39,307 nt of DNA from NCBI RefSeq assembly GCF_003383615.1, contig NZ_QNUL01000040.1:1-39307 (forward strand), given 5' to 3'. The stretch's first letter is position 1. Each line of letters opens with the position of its first letter. The position numbers were made by a program, and so were the translations under genes. The notes under the pieces are model-generated. The model saw only the letters and a list, made by a program, of their open reading frames with translations. It had not been told where the DNA came from and ran no database searches. Below, piece after piece: positions 32,267 through 39,307 of this stretch. Source of the DNA: Dyadobacter luteus. GTDB taxonomy: Bacteria; Bacteroidota; Bacteroidia; Cytophagales; Spirosomataceae.

Positions 32267-32869
32267 TTACAGCATACTGCTGACTTCTAAAACAGGTGCC
32301 TCTTCCCAGCCAATCATTGCATTGAAAAGTCTGATATGACTATATTTCTGCAGATCCTTTTCAGATATGCTGCAGGTTTTAATTATTCCTTTATCCAGCA
32401 GACTCGCCCTCTGTGTGCCTTTCAATAAACAGGTATCCGGCGTAAACCATTTGCTTCCGTCGAACAGAGCGACATTGTGTACATAGGTGTCTGTAACCAT
32501 TCCATTTTTGATGATCAGGATTTCGTGAGCATCACCACGTTGTTCAAAAAGGACATTCAGCTCAGGTCTCTTGTCATATTTATAAGTATAGTCAATCTTG
32601 TTATCATACACCAATTTGATAGTTTTGATTATTCTGGGTACATATAGTTCCCATTGTACATTGTCGATTTCTGAACCGTATGCGATACGGCACTTGTAAA
32701 GTGCATCTGAAACTGAATCCGGAATCCGGATCATTTGTGCAAGATCCCAGGTATCCGAGAATCCCCAAAGTTCATTCCTGGTTTTGTTTAAACGCGCCTC
32801 ATGGTAGCCCAGATTTTTAAATTGCCTGTATTCTACGGCAATGGTTTCAATGCATAATCTCTGAAGCAT
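32267..32869 (-). CDS. pabC: Aminotransferase class IV, putative aminodeoxychorismate lyase
   Basis: A 200-aa PLP enzyme of fold type IV, short for the family but typical of Bacteroidota homologues next to pabB. Seen are HEARLNKTRNELWG (the N-terminal Arg motif), YKYDKRPELNVLFEQRGDAH with the candidate PLP lysine, and LLKGTQRASLLDKGII with the cofactor-phosphate turn. It would release p-aminobenzoate from aminodeoxychorismate for folate synthesis. Its start overlaps the end of the pabB frame by 23 bp, so the two are coupled. Confidence 0.85.
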   Translation of the reverse strand: MLQRLCIETIAVEYRQFKNLGYHEARLNKTRNELWGFSDTWDLAQMIRIPDSVSDALYKCRIAYGSEIDNVQWELYVPRIIKTIKLVYDNKIDYTYKYDKRPELNVLFEQRGDAHEILIIKNGMVTDTYVHNVALFDGSKWFTPDTCLLKGTQRASLLDKGIIKTCSISEKDLQKYSHIRLFNAMIGWEEAPVLEVSSML

Positions 32870-33851
32870 GACGAATCGGTAGATAAACTTTGTCTATGAT
32901 TTCCTGGTATTCATGAATGGCCTGACTGCTGGCAGTTATTCCGCCTCCGCTTTTAAAAATCAGATTGCCATTCTGAGTTTCGATATAACGAATCATAACT
33001 GAACTTTCGAAGTTTACTCCATCAAAATAACCCATTATACCCGTGTAATATCCCCGCTCATATTCTTCGGCTTCTGATATGATTCGCTGAGTACTTGGTT
33101 TGGGGGCTCCGGTGATGGAGCCGGCAGGAAGTAATTTCATGATCAGATCTCCGTATTCTCCGTTGAAATTCTCCGGTAAAATACCTGCGATTTCTGAACT
33201 AACCTGTAAAAGAACTTTATCATTGGTATTGATCCGATCAATATACCTGTATCGCTCCACCCATACTTTATCGGCGACCATACTCAGGTCATTCCGGATT
33301 AGGTCAACAATGGTTGCATGTTCCGCTGACTCCTTTGGGTCTGACAAAATCAGGTTCTGAGCGTCAGGAAGAGCGGCGTCAATAGTCCCTTTCATCGGGA
33401 ATGACGATATGAATTTTCCTTCTTTTATTTTGATAAATATTTCAGGAGAAAAGCATACGAAATGATCCTTTTTCCAAAACCGATACGGAGCATCGCTGTG
33501 TTCGAAAATATCGGCTAAAGAAAGATTAGTTTGTATGGGTGTAGGTGCCGACAGATTAACAAGAAAAGAATTCCCTGCGCGGAGGTTACTGATAACGTGG
33601 TCAAATTTCTTCTGATATTCTGAAAACGCGACCGGCGACTTTTGGAACAGAATATTTTCTGGTAAGTCACTTTTTGATCCGATAACATTAGTAAATCCAT
33701 TCAGGTTGTATCTGATCGCCGTGGAGTCAATATGGTCAACACGCCAGGCGAGCGGTTTTTCTGCCAGATAATCAACAAGAAAGACAAAAGGAGTCTTTTG
33801 AATTCCCCAGGTATTCAGTTGTTCCTTAAATGTTCTTATTGGATCAGTCAA
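32847..33851 (-). CDS. pabB: Aminodeoxychorismate synthase component I
   Basis: A 334-aa chorismate-binding enzyme related to anthranilate synthase component I. Motifs are FSPEIFIKIKEG, SFPMKGTIDA, LIRNDLSMVADKVWV, GSITGAPKPSTQRII and FKSGGGITASSQAI. Members of this size lack most of the N-terminal domain. With PabC just downstream it makes p-aminobenzoate. The start appears to be TTG (33849-33851); no in-frame ATG is found between the upstream stop and the first conserved residues. The glutamine amidotransferase subunit (PabA) is not in the window. Confidence 0.9.
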   Translation of the reverse strand: MTDPIRTFKEQLNTWGIQKTPFVFLVDYLAEKPLAWRVDHIDSTAIRYNLNGFTNVIGSKSDLPENILFQKSPVAFSEYQKKFDHVISNLRAGNSFLVNLSAPTPIQTNLSLADIFEHSDAPYRFWKKDHFVCFSPEIFIKIKEGKFISSFPMKGTIDAALPDAQNLILSDPKESAEHATIVDLIRNDLSMVADKVWVERYRYIDRINTNDKVLLQVSSEIAGILPENFNGEYGDLIMKLLPAGSITGAPKPSTQRIISEAEEYERGYYTGIMGYFDGVNFESSVMIRYIETQNGNLIFKSGGGITASSQAIHEYQEIIDKVYLPIRHASEIMH

Positions 33852-33974
33852 TGGGTCTATTTGTAATATTCTTAGAAAGAGCTAAAACAGTGCTGCAATT
33901 TACAAAGTTCAGAAACCAAACGGGAAACAGTGGAGTTTGTTAAAGAGATTGTGGTTAGAGTAGGGAAGAAGTTT

Positions 33975-34025
33975 AAGGAGTAGTTAAGAAGTAGTTAGAG
34001 TAGTTAAGAAGTTAAAGGAGTAGGG
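33975..34025. repeat. Imperfect tandem repeats
   Basis: TAGTTAAGAAG occurs at 33981-33991 and 34001-34011, framed by AAGGAGTAG copies. The whole of 33852-34209 is gene-free and repeat-rich. A further stretch at about 34056-34082, with CTTCGAGACGCTCAGCATGA, looks like a dispersed REP-type element common in some bacterial genomes; I cannot check copy number here. Confidence 0.55.
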
Positions 34026-34160
34026 GTTCTGCTATATGGAGAAGGGTATACTGAACAATGCTTCGAGACGCTCAGCATGACAGTCTCCCAATTAACCTAT
34101 TTTAACTGGAAGATTTAATTTAGAATTGCTGAACCAAATTTTAACATAAACGATTTTCGA

Positions 34161-34200
34161 CAGCCGACAGCCGACAGCCGACAGCCGACAGCCGACAGCC
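34161..34200. repeat. 7-bp tandem repeat (CAGCCGA) before ypdA
   Basis: Five exact CAGCCGA units plus a partial CAGCC end 10 bp before the ATG at 34210. The array fills the zone where the leader or promoter would lie. Slippage would change the spacing by 7 bp per unit. It shares its word with the inverted AGCCGAT cluster at 13129-13208. Confidence 0.9.
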
Positions 34201-34209
34201 CCAAAACAT

Positions 34210-35217
34210 ATGCATATACACGACGTAATTATCATCGGAGGAGGCCCGTGCGGTCTGGCGATGGGAATCGAGCTAGCAAAAAGCGGGCTGGATTATCTGA
34301 TTCTTGAAAAGGGAAATCTGACAGAGTCTATAAGGCGCTATCCAAGGAGAATGAAGTTCTTCTCAACGGCCGAAAATATTGAGATAGGGGGGATTCCCTT
34401 TGCTATTTCTGAAGTGAAAGCGAACAGAAATGAAGCTTTGCAATACTACCGAAAGGTGGCGGGATATTATCATCTTAACTTCAAATTGTTTGTTGACGTA
34501 GAAAAAACGGAGAAACAAGCAGACGGAACATTTTTGGTTTACGGGAAAGGTGGAGAGATTTTTCAGTCCAAAAAGGTAGTGCTTGCTACAGGTTATTTTG
34601 ATGTTCCTCGTATGCTTAACGTGCCAGGCGAAGATCTGCCGCATGTATCTCATTACTACGATGAACCTTTCAAATATTCATATACCAATGTGGTACTAGT
34701 GGGCGGTTCTAACTCATCTGTGGAAGCTGCTTTGGAATTGTACCGCCACGACGCCCATGTGACGATTGTACATAAGGAAGCTGATTTCCGTACTAAGGTG
34801 AAGTATTGGCTTGTACCTGATGTTAAAAATCGGGTGAAGGAAGGTAAGATTCATACACGTTTTAATAGCATTACAAGAGCGATTGAACCGGGAAGAATGC
34901 AGATTGAAAATCTGGAAACAGGCGAATCGGAATGGATCAATGCAGATTTTGTGTTTTTATTAGTTGGTTACTTGCCGGATGAGCATCTACTGTTCAGATG
35001 TGGTATCACACTGGATCCGGTTACGAAGGTGCCATCTTACAATACCGATACGTTTGAGACGAATGTTGACGGCCTTTATTTATGCGGAACTGTAATGGCA
35101 GGGGTATTTACAGAAAAGATATTTATAGAAAATGGTCGTGACCATGCCGCCGCCATTGCAGATCATATTACAGGAAGAGAAATTCGCAAAGTGAAAGATT
35201 TGATTGATAGAATATGA
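34210..35217 (+). CDS. ypdA: YpdA-type bacillithiol disulfide reductase
   Basis: A 335-aa FAD/NAD(P)-binding protein of the YpdA family. The FAD motif GGGPCG (10-15) contains Cys14, the conserved Cys reported as important in YpdA, and the second nucleotide motif is VLVGGSNSSVEAALEL (about 162-177). It reduces bacillithiol disulfide with NADPH. This fits Cytophagales that use bacillithiol as low-molecular-weight thiol. Neither a bshABC gene nor BrxA/B is in the window. Its start follows a 7-bp tandem repeat array. Confidence 0.93.
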   Translation: MHIHDVIIIGGGPCGLAMGIELAKSGLDYLILEKGNLTESIRRYPRRMKFFSTAENIEIGGIPFAISEVKANRNEALQYYRKVAGYYHLNFKLFVDVEKTEKQADGTFLVYGKGGEIFQSKKVVLATGYFDVPRMLNVPGEDLPHVSHYYDEPFKYSYTNVVLVGGSNSSVEAALELYRHDAHVTIVHKEADFRTKVKYWLVPDVKNRVKEGKIHTRFNSITRAIEPGRMQIENLETGESEWINADFVFLLVGYLPDEHLLFRCGITLDPVTKVPSYNTDTFETNVDGLYLCGTVMAGVFTEKIFIENGRDHAAAIADHITGREIRKVKDLIDRI

Positions 35218-35391
35218 CAATTAAACAGGGAATACTGTTAAGATAGGCCGGGATCCAGCCCCGATTGCTATTGCCTGATAGCCTTGTAGTCATATCTTAA
35301 AAGATGTTAAGCGGGGTTGATGTTCAGAATATTAGGTTTAGAATTGTGAAGGAATTTTTTCGCCACTTATCTAAAACTAACATTCAATACC

Positions 35392-36504
35392 ATGAAAGCG
35401 TCTAAGTTGTTGAGCAGGTTTTTAGTTTGTATGGGCCTGGGCTGTGTTGGGGTTGGTTGTGGCTCTGGGGAACAGGGAAACGACCGCGAAATCAGTGGAA
35501 CGCTGCTTGGATTACCTGATGGGATGATGTACCTCAGGAATATTAATTTTATTAACATTGACTCTTGCCCTACTGTTGGTGGAAAGTTTAAGTTTCGATT
35601 AGTATCTCAAAAATTTCCGGAACCCTCATCTGCCACTATATTTCATCTTTCTGATGAGGATAGTACGTTACGTTTTTTTCAGTTTCCCCGCACACCTAAA
35701 ACAAAAGGCCAGTTGGTCAGGTGGGGGCGTTTCATGTTGGATCAGGAGGGCATCACGATGAATGGAACGATTAAGGACTCCTTTTTTGAGAGTAAAAGGG
35801 CATCATCTACCATAGATGGCGAGGTGAAGTTTGGTAAACAGACTCATTTTATGTTGGATGACACACTTAAATTGAACGGTAGTATCAAACTTGATGATAT
35901 GAGAAAGGTGATTCTCGCAAATCCTTCTTCTTATCATATGTTGTATAACGTTAAAGGCATTTTACATTCTTTGAACACGAAGCAAGCAATGTTTCTTCTA
36001 AACTGTTTCGATAAAGATGTGCTTGCCAGTAATACTGCCTTGGAAATAAAAAATTATGTCACTTCTAGAGGTGAAATGAGATTGTATAACACCAGCCTCA
36101 CGGATTCCGCAGGAAAGCAACATTATATTCTCAACAAAAATGCCAGACTTAATATGGTTGTTTTGTGGGCTTCCTGGTGTGCTCCATGTCTCGAAGAAAT
36201 ACCTCAACTGAAAGAATTATATCAGAAGTTCGGTGCTGACAAAAATTTTAACATGGTGTCTGTATCTCTTGATCTGGACAAAGCAAAATGGAAAAAACGG
36301 TTAGATGTTGAAAAAATGCCATGGAAACAACTTTTGACAGAAGAATCTCAATTTGATTATTACAAAGAGATTTTTGGAGTGAATAGTGCAATCCCAACTA
36401 TCCTTTTATATGGTAGAAACGGTAAACTATTAAAAAAATATACAGGCTACAGCCCTGAAAATAAGAATGAGATGATAAATCTGTTAGCTTCAAATCTAAA
36501 ATAA
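35392..36504 (+). CDS. TlpA-like thiol-disulfide oxidoreductase lipoprotein (DUF4369-like N-terminus)
   Basis: A 370-aa lipoprotein (GVGC, Cys23). The N-terminal beta domain (about 30-115) resembles DUF4369, a helical linker follows (170-240), and the thioredoxin domain (about 250-370) has the active site WCAPC (262-266) and cis-Pro AIPTILLYG. Such proteins reduce or shuffle disulfides in the periplasm. It follows ypdA by about 175 nt; a link in thiol redox is possible but not proven. Confidence 0.9.
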   Translation: MKASKLLSRFLVCMGLGCVGVGCGSGEQGNDREISGTLLGLPDGMMYLRNINFINIDSCPTVGGKFKFRLVSQKFPEPSSATIFHLSDEDSTLRFFQFPRTPKTKGQLVRWGRFMLDQEGITMNGTIKDSFFESKRASSTIDGEVKFGKQTHFMLDDTLKLNGSIKLDDMRKVILANPSSYHMLYNVKGILHSLNTKQAMFLLNCFDKDVLASNTALEIKNYVTSRGEMRLYNTSLTDSAGKQHYILNKNARLNMVVLWASWCAPCLEEIPQLKELYQKFGADKNFNMVSVSLDLDKAKWKKRLDVEKMPWKQLLTEESQFDYYKEIFGVNSAIPTILLYGRNGKLLKKYTGYSPENKNEMINLLASNLK

Positions 36505-36510
36505 TAACAC

Positions 36511-36537
36511 AAATGCCGGTCTTGCAACCGGCATTTT
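36511..36537. terminator. Bidirectional terminator between convergent genes
   Basis: A perfect 10-bp stem AAATGCCGGT/ACCGGCATTT (36511-36520, 36527-36536) with loop CTTGCA. A and T runs at each side serve both the thioredoxin-like gene and the - strand BNR gene. Confidence 0.92.
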
Positions 36538-36540
36538 ATA

Positions 36541-37689
36541 TCAATCCACAAACTTTATCCTTCTTCGTTTTTTCTTTGTAGAAATATTATCAATTTTTCC
36601 AATCAACCCTTTTCCACCAACCGCATAGCCAACATTTCCTGAAAAGCTGACAGAGTGAAACGGCTCAGTACCAAGTACACTCCATGACTTTCCCTTATCA
36701 ACCGAATAGCTGCTTCCGGAAGGGCCGGTTGCAACCAGTGTGTAGTTGTCGGCTCTGATTTGGGTATCTCCGTTCCAGGTTGCGTTGGCTTTATGATATA
36801 TGTCAACACATTCTTTGAGTCCGGTTGGTTTTGTCATGCTTTCCATTTTCCAGCTAGCCCCGCCATCCAGGGTAGTAAGTACATTTACAGTCGAATCAGT
36901 TGTACGCTTGTAATCGCCGCCCACTGCAATTCCATGGGTTGGAGAAAGAAATCGAAGTGCAAAGATTCCGCTGGTTGGTCCGGCGGGCATCGGCGTTTCA
37001 GTCACTTTCCATGTTTTTCCATAATCTCCCGACCGGAATACCCTGGCTTTTGTCCCTCCGCCGGAGCCTATAAATACGTTTCCTTTTCCCAATGTCAGAA
37101 TACTGGTGCCGCTTGCTGCAAAGCATGCTTCACCAGGAATAATATCAGGTCTGTTTGTGGCAGGTAGTTCTGCCCAGGATTTGCCTCCATCTTCTGTAGT
37201 AAGTAGAAAAAGTTTTCCGTCAATCGGATCACCCAAACAGATACCCTTATTTTTGTCCCAAAAGCCGATTCCATCCAAAAAAGCCCCATTTTGTGTAGTT
37301 TGGTACACAAGATTCCATGTTTTTCCACCGTCTTCGGTGCGGTAAATTTTTGCTTTTCCTTTCTCCCCTTCACCAGAACTCATGGCCACGGCGGTTTCGC
37401 GGTCAAACGCATGAATATCCCGAAAGTCGAGAGAATCTGCGTCTGGCACTTTAACAGTTGTCCAGGACTTTCCCGCATCCAGTGTTTTGTATACGTTACC
37501 GCCTGTTCCGGCAATCCAGCACACATTTGATGATACAGCATGAACTGCTCTCATATGAGCCTTGGATTTGATGTCCAGAACTTTCCATTGGGCATGGACA
37601 TCATGACAAATGACTGCCATAATAAGCTGTAAGCCTAACAAAATTGGTAGTGAAAGATCAGAAAAGATCGTTTTAGGTTGATTTGGCAC
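36541..37689 (-). CDS. Secreted BNR/Ycf48-like repeat protein
   Basis: About 382 aa, beta-propeller type, with repeated SxDxGxxW motifs (TLDAGKSW, TEDGGKTW, TEDGGKSW, SGDYGKTW, TLDGGASW, SVDKGKSW) as in BNR/sialidase-like and Ycf48-like proteins. The signal peptide ends at VHAQ. The first in-frame start, TTG at 37734, is only 14 bp from the divergent ytxH start, so GTG 37689 is preferred; it leaves room for promoters and gives a good signal (VPNQPKTIF then LSLPILLGLQLIMAVI). The family is often called oxidoreductase or photosystem-assembly-like; no enzyme function can be assigned. Confidence 0.8.
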   Translation of the reverse strand: MPNQPKTIFSDLSLPILLGLQLIMAVICHDVHAQWKVLDIKSKAHMRAVHAVSSNVCWIAGTGGNVYKTLDAGKSWTTVKVPDADSLDFRDIHAFDRETAVAMSSGEGEKGKAKIYRTEDGGKTWNLVYQTTQNGAFLDGIGFWDKNKGICLGDPIDGKLFLLTTEDGGKSWAELPATNRPDIIPGEACFAASGTSILTLGKGNVFIGSGGGTKARVFRSGDYGKTWKVTETPMPAGPTSGIFALRFLSPTHGIAVGGDYKRTTDSTVNVLTTLDGGASWKMESMTKPTGLKECVDIYHKANATWNGDTQIRADNYTLVATGPSGSSYSVDKGKSWSVLGTEPFHSVSFSGNVGYAVGGKGLIGKIDNISTKKKRRRIKFVD

Positions 37690-37708
37690 AGTATTTTGAT
37701 TAGTTTCG
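37678..37708 (+). promoter_or_regulatory. Putative promoter of the YtxH gene
   Basis: TTG (37678-37680), 20 bp and TAGTTTCG (37701-37708, one mismatch to TAnnTTTG) match the Bacteroidota layout about 40 nt before the ATG. It would overlap the start of the divergent gene. Confidence 0.45.
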
Positions 37709-37748
37709 AGATAAGTTAATCTATCATCACACAAAATAAGACATTAAT

Positions 37749-38051
37749 ATGAACAAGAATCAAAAATTTCTGATAGGATCGGTAGGAGCATTATTGACTG
37801 GTATCGCCATCGGACTTTTGGTAGCTCCAAAAAGCGGAAAAGAATCCCGTAAACTGATCAAAAACAAAGCGAACGATTTGGGTGACAGCGCAAAGGGTCA
37901 ATATGATAAAAGCCTTGAAGAATTAACGATTCTTGCTGAAAAGCTGAAAGAAGGATTCGTGAAAAATATCAATACTGTTAAAGAAAAAGCGGGTACAGTT
38001 GCTGAAACTGTAAATGATAAAGTTCGCGGAGTGGTTAACAATAACGCCTGA
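37749..38051 (+). CDS. YtxH-like membrane-anchored stress protein
   Basis: A 100-aa protein with an N-terminal membrane helix (8-25), the YtxH signature LLVAPKSGKESRKLI and a Lys/Glu/Val-rich amphipathic helix to the end. Family members are general-stress proteins of unclear mechanism. It is followed by a strong terminator. Confidence 0.9.
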   Translation: MNKNQKFLIGSVGALLTGIAIGLLVAPKSGKESRKLIKNKANDLGDSAKGQYDKSLEELTILAEKLKEGFVKNINTVKEKAGTVAETVNDKVRGVVNNNA

Positions 38052-38069
38052 TTCCGCGGCGTATAGATG

Positions 38070-38110
38070 AAAGAGGTTGACGTCTGGTGAAGATATCAAC
38101 CTCTTTTTTT
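38070..38110 (+). terminator. Terminator after the YtxH gene
   Basis: AAAGAGGTTGA (38070-38080) pairs with TCAACCTCTTT (38096-38106) and a T run continues to 38110. It ends the + strand gene next to the convergent stop at 38112. Confidence 0.93.
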
Positions 38111-38111
38111 G

Positions 38112-38660
38112 TCAGGGTATTTTAATAAATACGTCGCTGATCGCGTCATTGATCTTTCCGGATATGTCCTGATCCTTCTCCGGTAACACTCCTTTAACGC
38201 CTCCCTTCCATACCAGCTTATCATTGCTTGCATCTACCAATTCGATAAGGATCGTTCCTTCTTTGTATTTTCCAACAGGAACCTCCTCGCTTTTCCAGGA
38301 GTAACGGCGCTGTCCCATGTATCTGGGATATCCATCCGTTAGAAAATTAGTTTCTCTGGTTTGTATTTCTTCCCTAACAAGTAACGCAAGGTTTACTTTC
38401 AATGCAGGCTCCTGTGCTTCATTTAAGCCTTTTTTAGCCATATTGGCTGATACAGCAGCTTTGGTCACAGCAATATTCTTTTCAAATATAGGCGAGCTGA
38501 CGTCACCTTGTGTATCAATGTCGTAAAATCCGAAAGTAGGATAGTCAGCGAGGCGAAATCCTTTTTCCTGATCAGACTTTAAGAGACGATAGGATGTCTG
38601 GCAGCCAGTTGATAATACAGTCAATACAAGTGATAGAAGAAGTAATTTTGAAGTTTTCAT
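38112..38660 (-). CDS. DUF4136-like lipoprotein
   Basis: A 182-aa lipoprotein (LSTGC, Cys20) with the DUF4136 pattern: YPTFGFYD near residue 40, MAKKGLNEA with a following VNLALLVREE, and the end GTILIELVDASNDKLVWKGGVKG plus a short helical tail with IPxP-like end. Function is unknown. Its promoter region adjoins the transposase remnant at 38696-39144. Confidence 0.88.
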   Translation of the reverse strand: MKTSKLLLLSLVLTVLSTGCQTSYRLLKSDQEKGFRLADYPTFGFYDIDTQGDVSSPIFEKNIAVTKAAVSANMAKKGLNEAQEPALKVNLALLVREEIQTRETNFLTDGYPRYMGQRRYSWKSEEVPVGKYKEGTILIELVDASNDKLVWKGGVKGVLPEKDQDISGKINDAISDVFIKIP

Positions 38661-38695
38661 AGCGGAAATTATTAAGTAATGTATGTAGCGTAGCC

Positions 38696-39144
38696 CTAAT
38701 TAAAACCATAAAAGTACTCCCGCCTGGACGCATTATAGCCGCGAAACTCTTTTCCTCTAATCATCTTCGATCTGCAAATTCTAATGTTTTACAAATTTCC
38801 ACTGGAAATGAGTCAATTAAATATATACTTTAAAGATTTAATTCCTTAAATACCATACCCGGATGATAAAATAAATCAGCTATTAAATCCGTCAGACTAT
38901 GTAAAATACGGTCGCAGCGGCGATCCGCTAAAGTTGCTCTTGTCAGGCATTATAAAACCATCATGATCGGCCAGATACTAACAAGCTGATGCCTGGTTGC
39001 CATAGAAATACTTACATGACAACACAACCGTGGTGATAACTTGGGAGTTTGTTAATTTCGGCCTACTATCCATGTAGCAACTACTTGTTTTTGTAAAAAA
39101 TTGTCTCATAAACAATATATTGCAACTGTAAAATCTTTCATCAT
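38696..39144 (-). pseudogene. Decayed IS982-like transposase
   Basis: Read on the - strand across several stops and frameshifts, pieces of one transposase appear in order: MKDFTVAIYCL near 39141-39109, DSRPKLTNSQVITTVVLS and KYFYGNQASAC (one frame, ending in TAG at 38978-38980), YLADHDGFIMPDKSNF, then in a shifted frame IDSFPVEICK (about 38815-38786), and in the next frame NIRICRSKMIRGKEFRGYN and ASRREYFYGFN, ending at 38696. These are the N-terminal and central DDE-domain blocks of IS982-like transposases (family call tentative). The C-terminal third is missing. At least four in-frame stops and two frameshifts show it is dead. Confidence 0.8.
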
Positions 39145-39259
39145 AGGGTTGTTTGGTTCGCAAAACAAAGTAACCTCATTTTGAAGGATTTTGCATTTTT
39201 TACACTATACAACTTGCATTAAATATTAGTTGTAATACTAAATTAGAAATAAAAAGTCG

Positions 39260-39267
39260 TATATTTG
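39260..39267 (+). promoter_or_regulatory. -7 promoter box at right edge
   Basis: TATATTTG matches TAnnTTTG exactly. The ATG at 39271 is only 4 nt further, so a transcript from here would be leaderless or begin inside the codon. A second, more distant promoter is possible. Confidence 0.4.
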
Positions 39268-39270
39268 TTT

Positions 39271-39307
39271 ATGAAATATGCTGACATTATAAAAGAGTCT
39301 GAATCGG
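39271..39307 (+). CDS. Start of a gene running off the window
   Basis: ATG at 39271 opens a frame MKYADIIKESES that continues past the window end. Twelve codons are too few for a family call; the start is compatible with IS630-type transposases, which is a weak guess strengthened only by the dead transposase next to it. Confidence 0.35.
   Translation, partial: MKYADIIKESES

Noticed and set aside
34158..34200. CAGCCGA array as a CRISPR or iteron origin
   Set aside because: Units are 7 bp with no spacers and no Rep, DnaA-box or cas genes nearby. It is a simple tandem repeat.
37690..37734. TTG-started N-terminal extension of the BNR protein
   Set aside because: It would leave only 14 bp to the divergent YtxH start, too little for two promoters, and it adds a polar stretch before the signal peptide. 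GTG at 37689 fits better, though not proven.

Overview
The window comes from a Bacteroidota chromosome, most likely order Cytophagales (Dyadobacter/Spirosomaceae-like; this is inference). The reasons are a SusC/SusD pair, promoters of the Bacteroidota type (TTG or TTTG, about 20 bp, TAnnTTTG) with no clear Shine-Dalgarno sites, many lipoproteins, M56 sensors fused to TonB domains, and a bacillithiol-type YpdA reductase. No rRNA, tRNA or CRISPR array was found.

Layout. (1) 1-7546, + strand: a SusC/SusD nutrient-import pair, a secreted phosphodiesterase/phosphatase-type enzyme and a TetR regulator. A near-perfect palindrome (224-243) sits directly after the -7 box in front of susC and is the obvious operator. 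(2) 7532-11774, - strand: small membrane and envelope proteins, Ffh (SRP54), an MscS channel and a small membrane protein. (3) 11893-19070, - strand: the most interesting part, a nine-gene copper-type locus. It reads [small CNGKC protein - MbnP - MbnH-like diheme enzyme] - CDICGC outer-membrane protein - [small CNGKC protein - MbnP - MbnH-like diheme enzyme] - His-rich lipoprotein - SCO1. In effect this is a duplicated MbnP/MbnH module in an organism with no methanobactin genes in view. (4) 19134-20315: two translationally coupled envelope genes with an excellent promoter. (5) 20421-21851, + strand: a 55-codon internally deleted Uma2 remnant, then ExbB/ExbD. (6) 21981-27354, - strand: a Gfo/Idh/MocA oxidoreductase, then a BlaI repressor and two paralogous M56 (BlaR1-like) sensor proteins, the first of which also carries a SusC-plug-like tail. 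The blaI promoter lies among two ACTA-N6-TAGT dyads. (7) 27367-33851: a G-quadruplex motif and inverted repeats, pyruvate kinase with a strong terminator, PriA, a ParE-type toxin-antitoxin pair, and PabB/PabC for p-aminobenzoate. (8) 33852-38660: repeat-rich DNA ending in a 7-bp tandem repeat right in front of ypdA, then a lipid-anchored thioredoxin-like protein, a BNR-repeat protein, a YtxH protein and a DUF4136 lipoprotein. (9) 38696-39307: a decayed IS982-like transposase pseudogene and the first codons of a gene running off the window.

How the parts work together. Region 1 looks like a substrate-inducible import and dephosphorylation cassette. Region 3 looks like an envelope copper-handling system: MbnH-type enzymes oxidise a Trp of MbnP to make a copper site, SCO1 and the Cys/His-rich proteins bind or pass on copper, and the beta-barrel sits in the outer membrane. 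Regions 5 and 6 supply TonB energisation and a proteolytic envelope-signal system. Region 8 gives a thiol-redox pair (YpdA and a thioredoxin-like lipoprotein). All functions are read from motifs; no database search was run.
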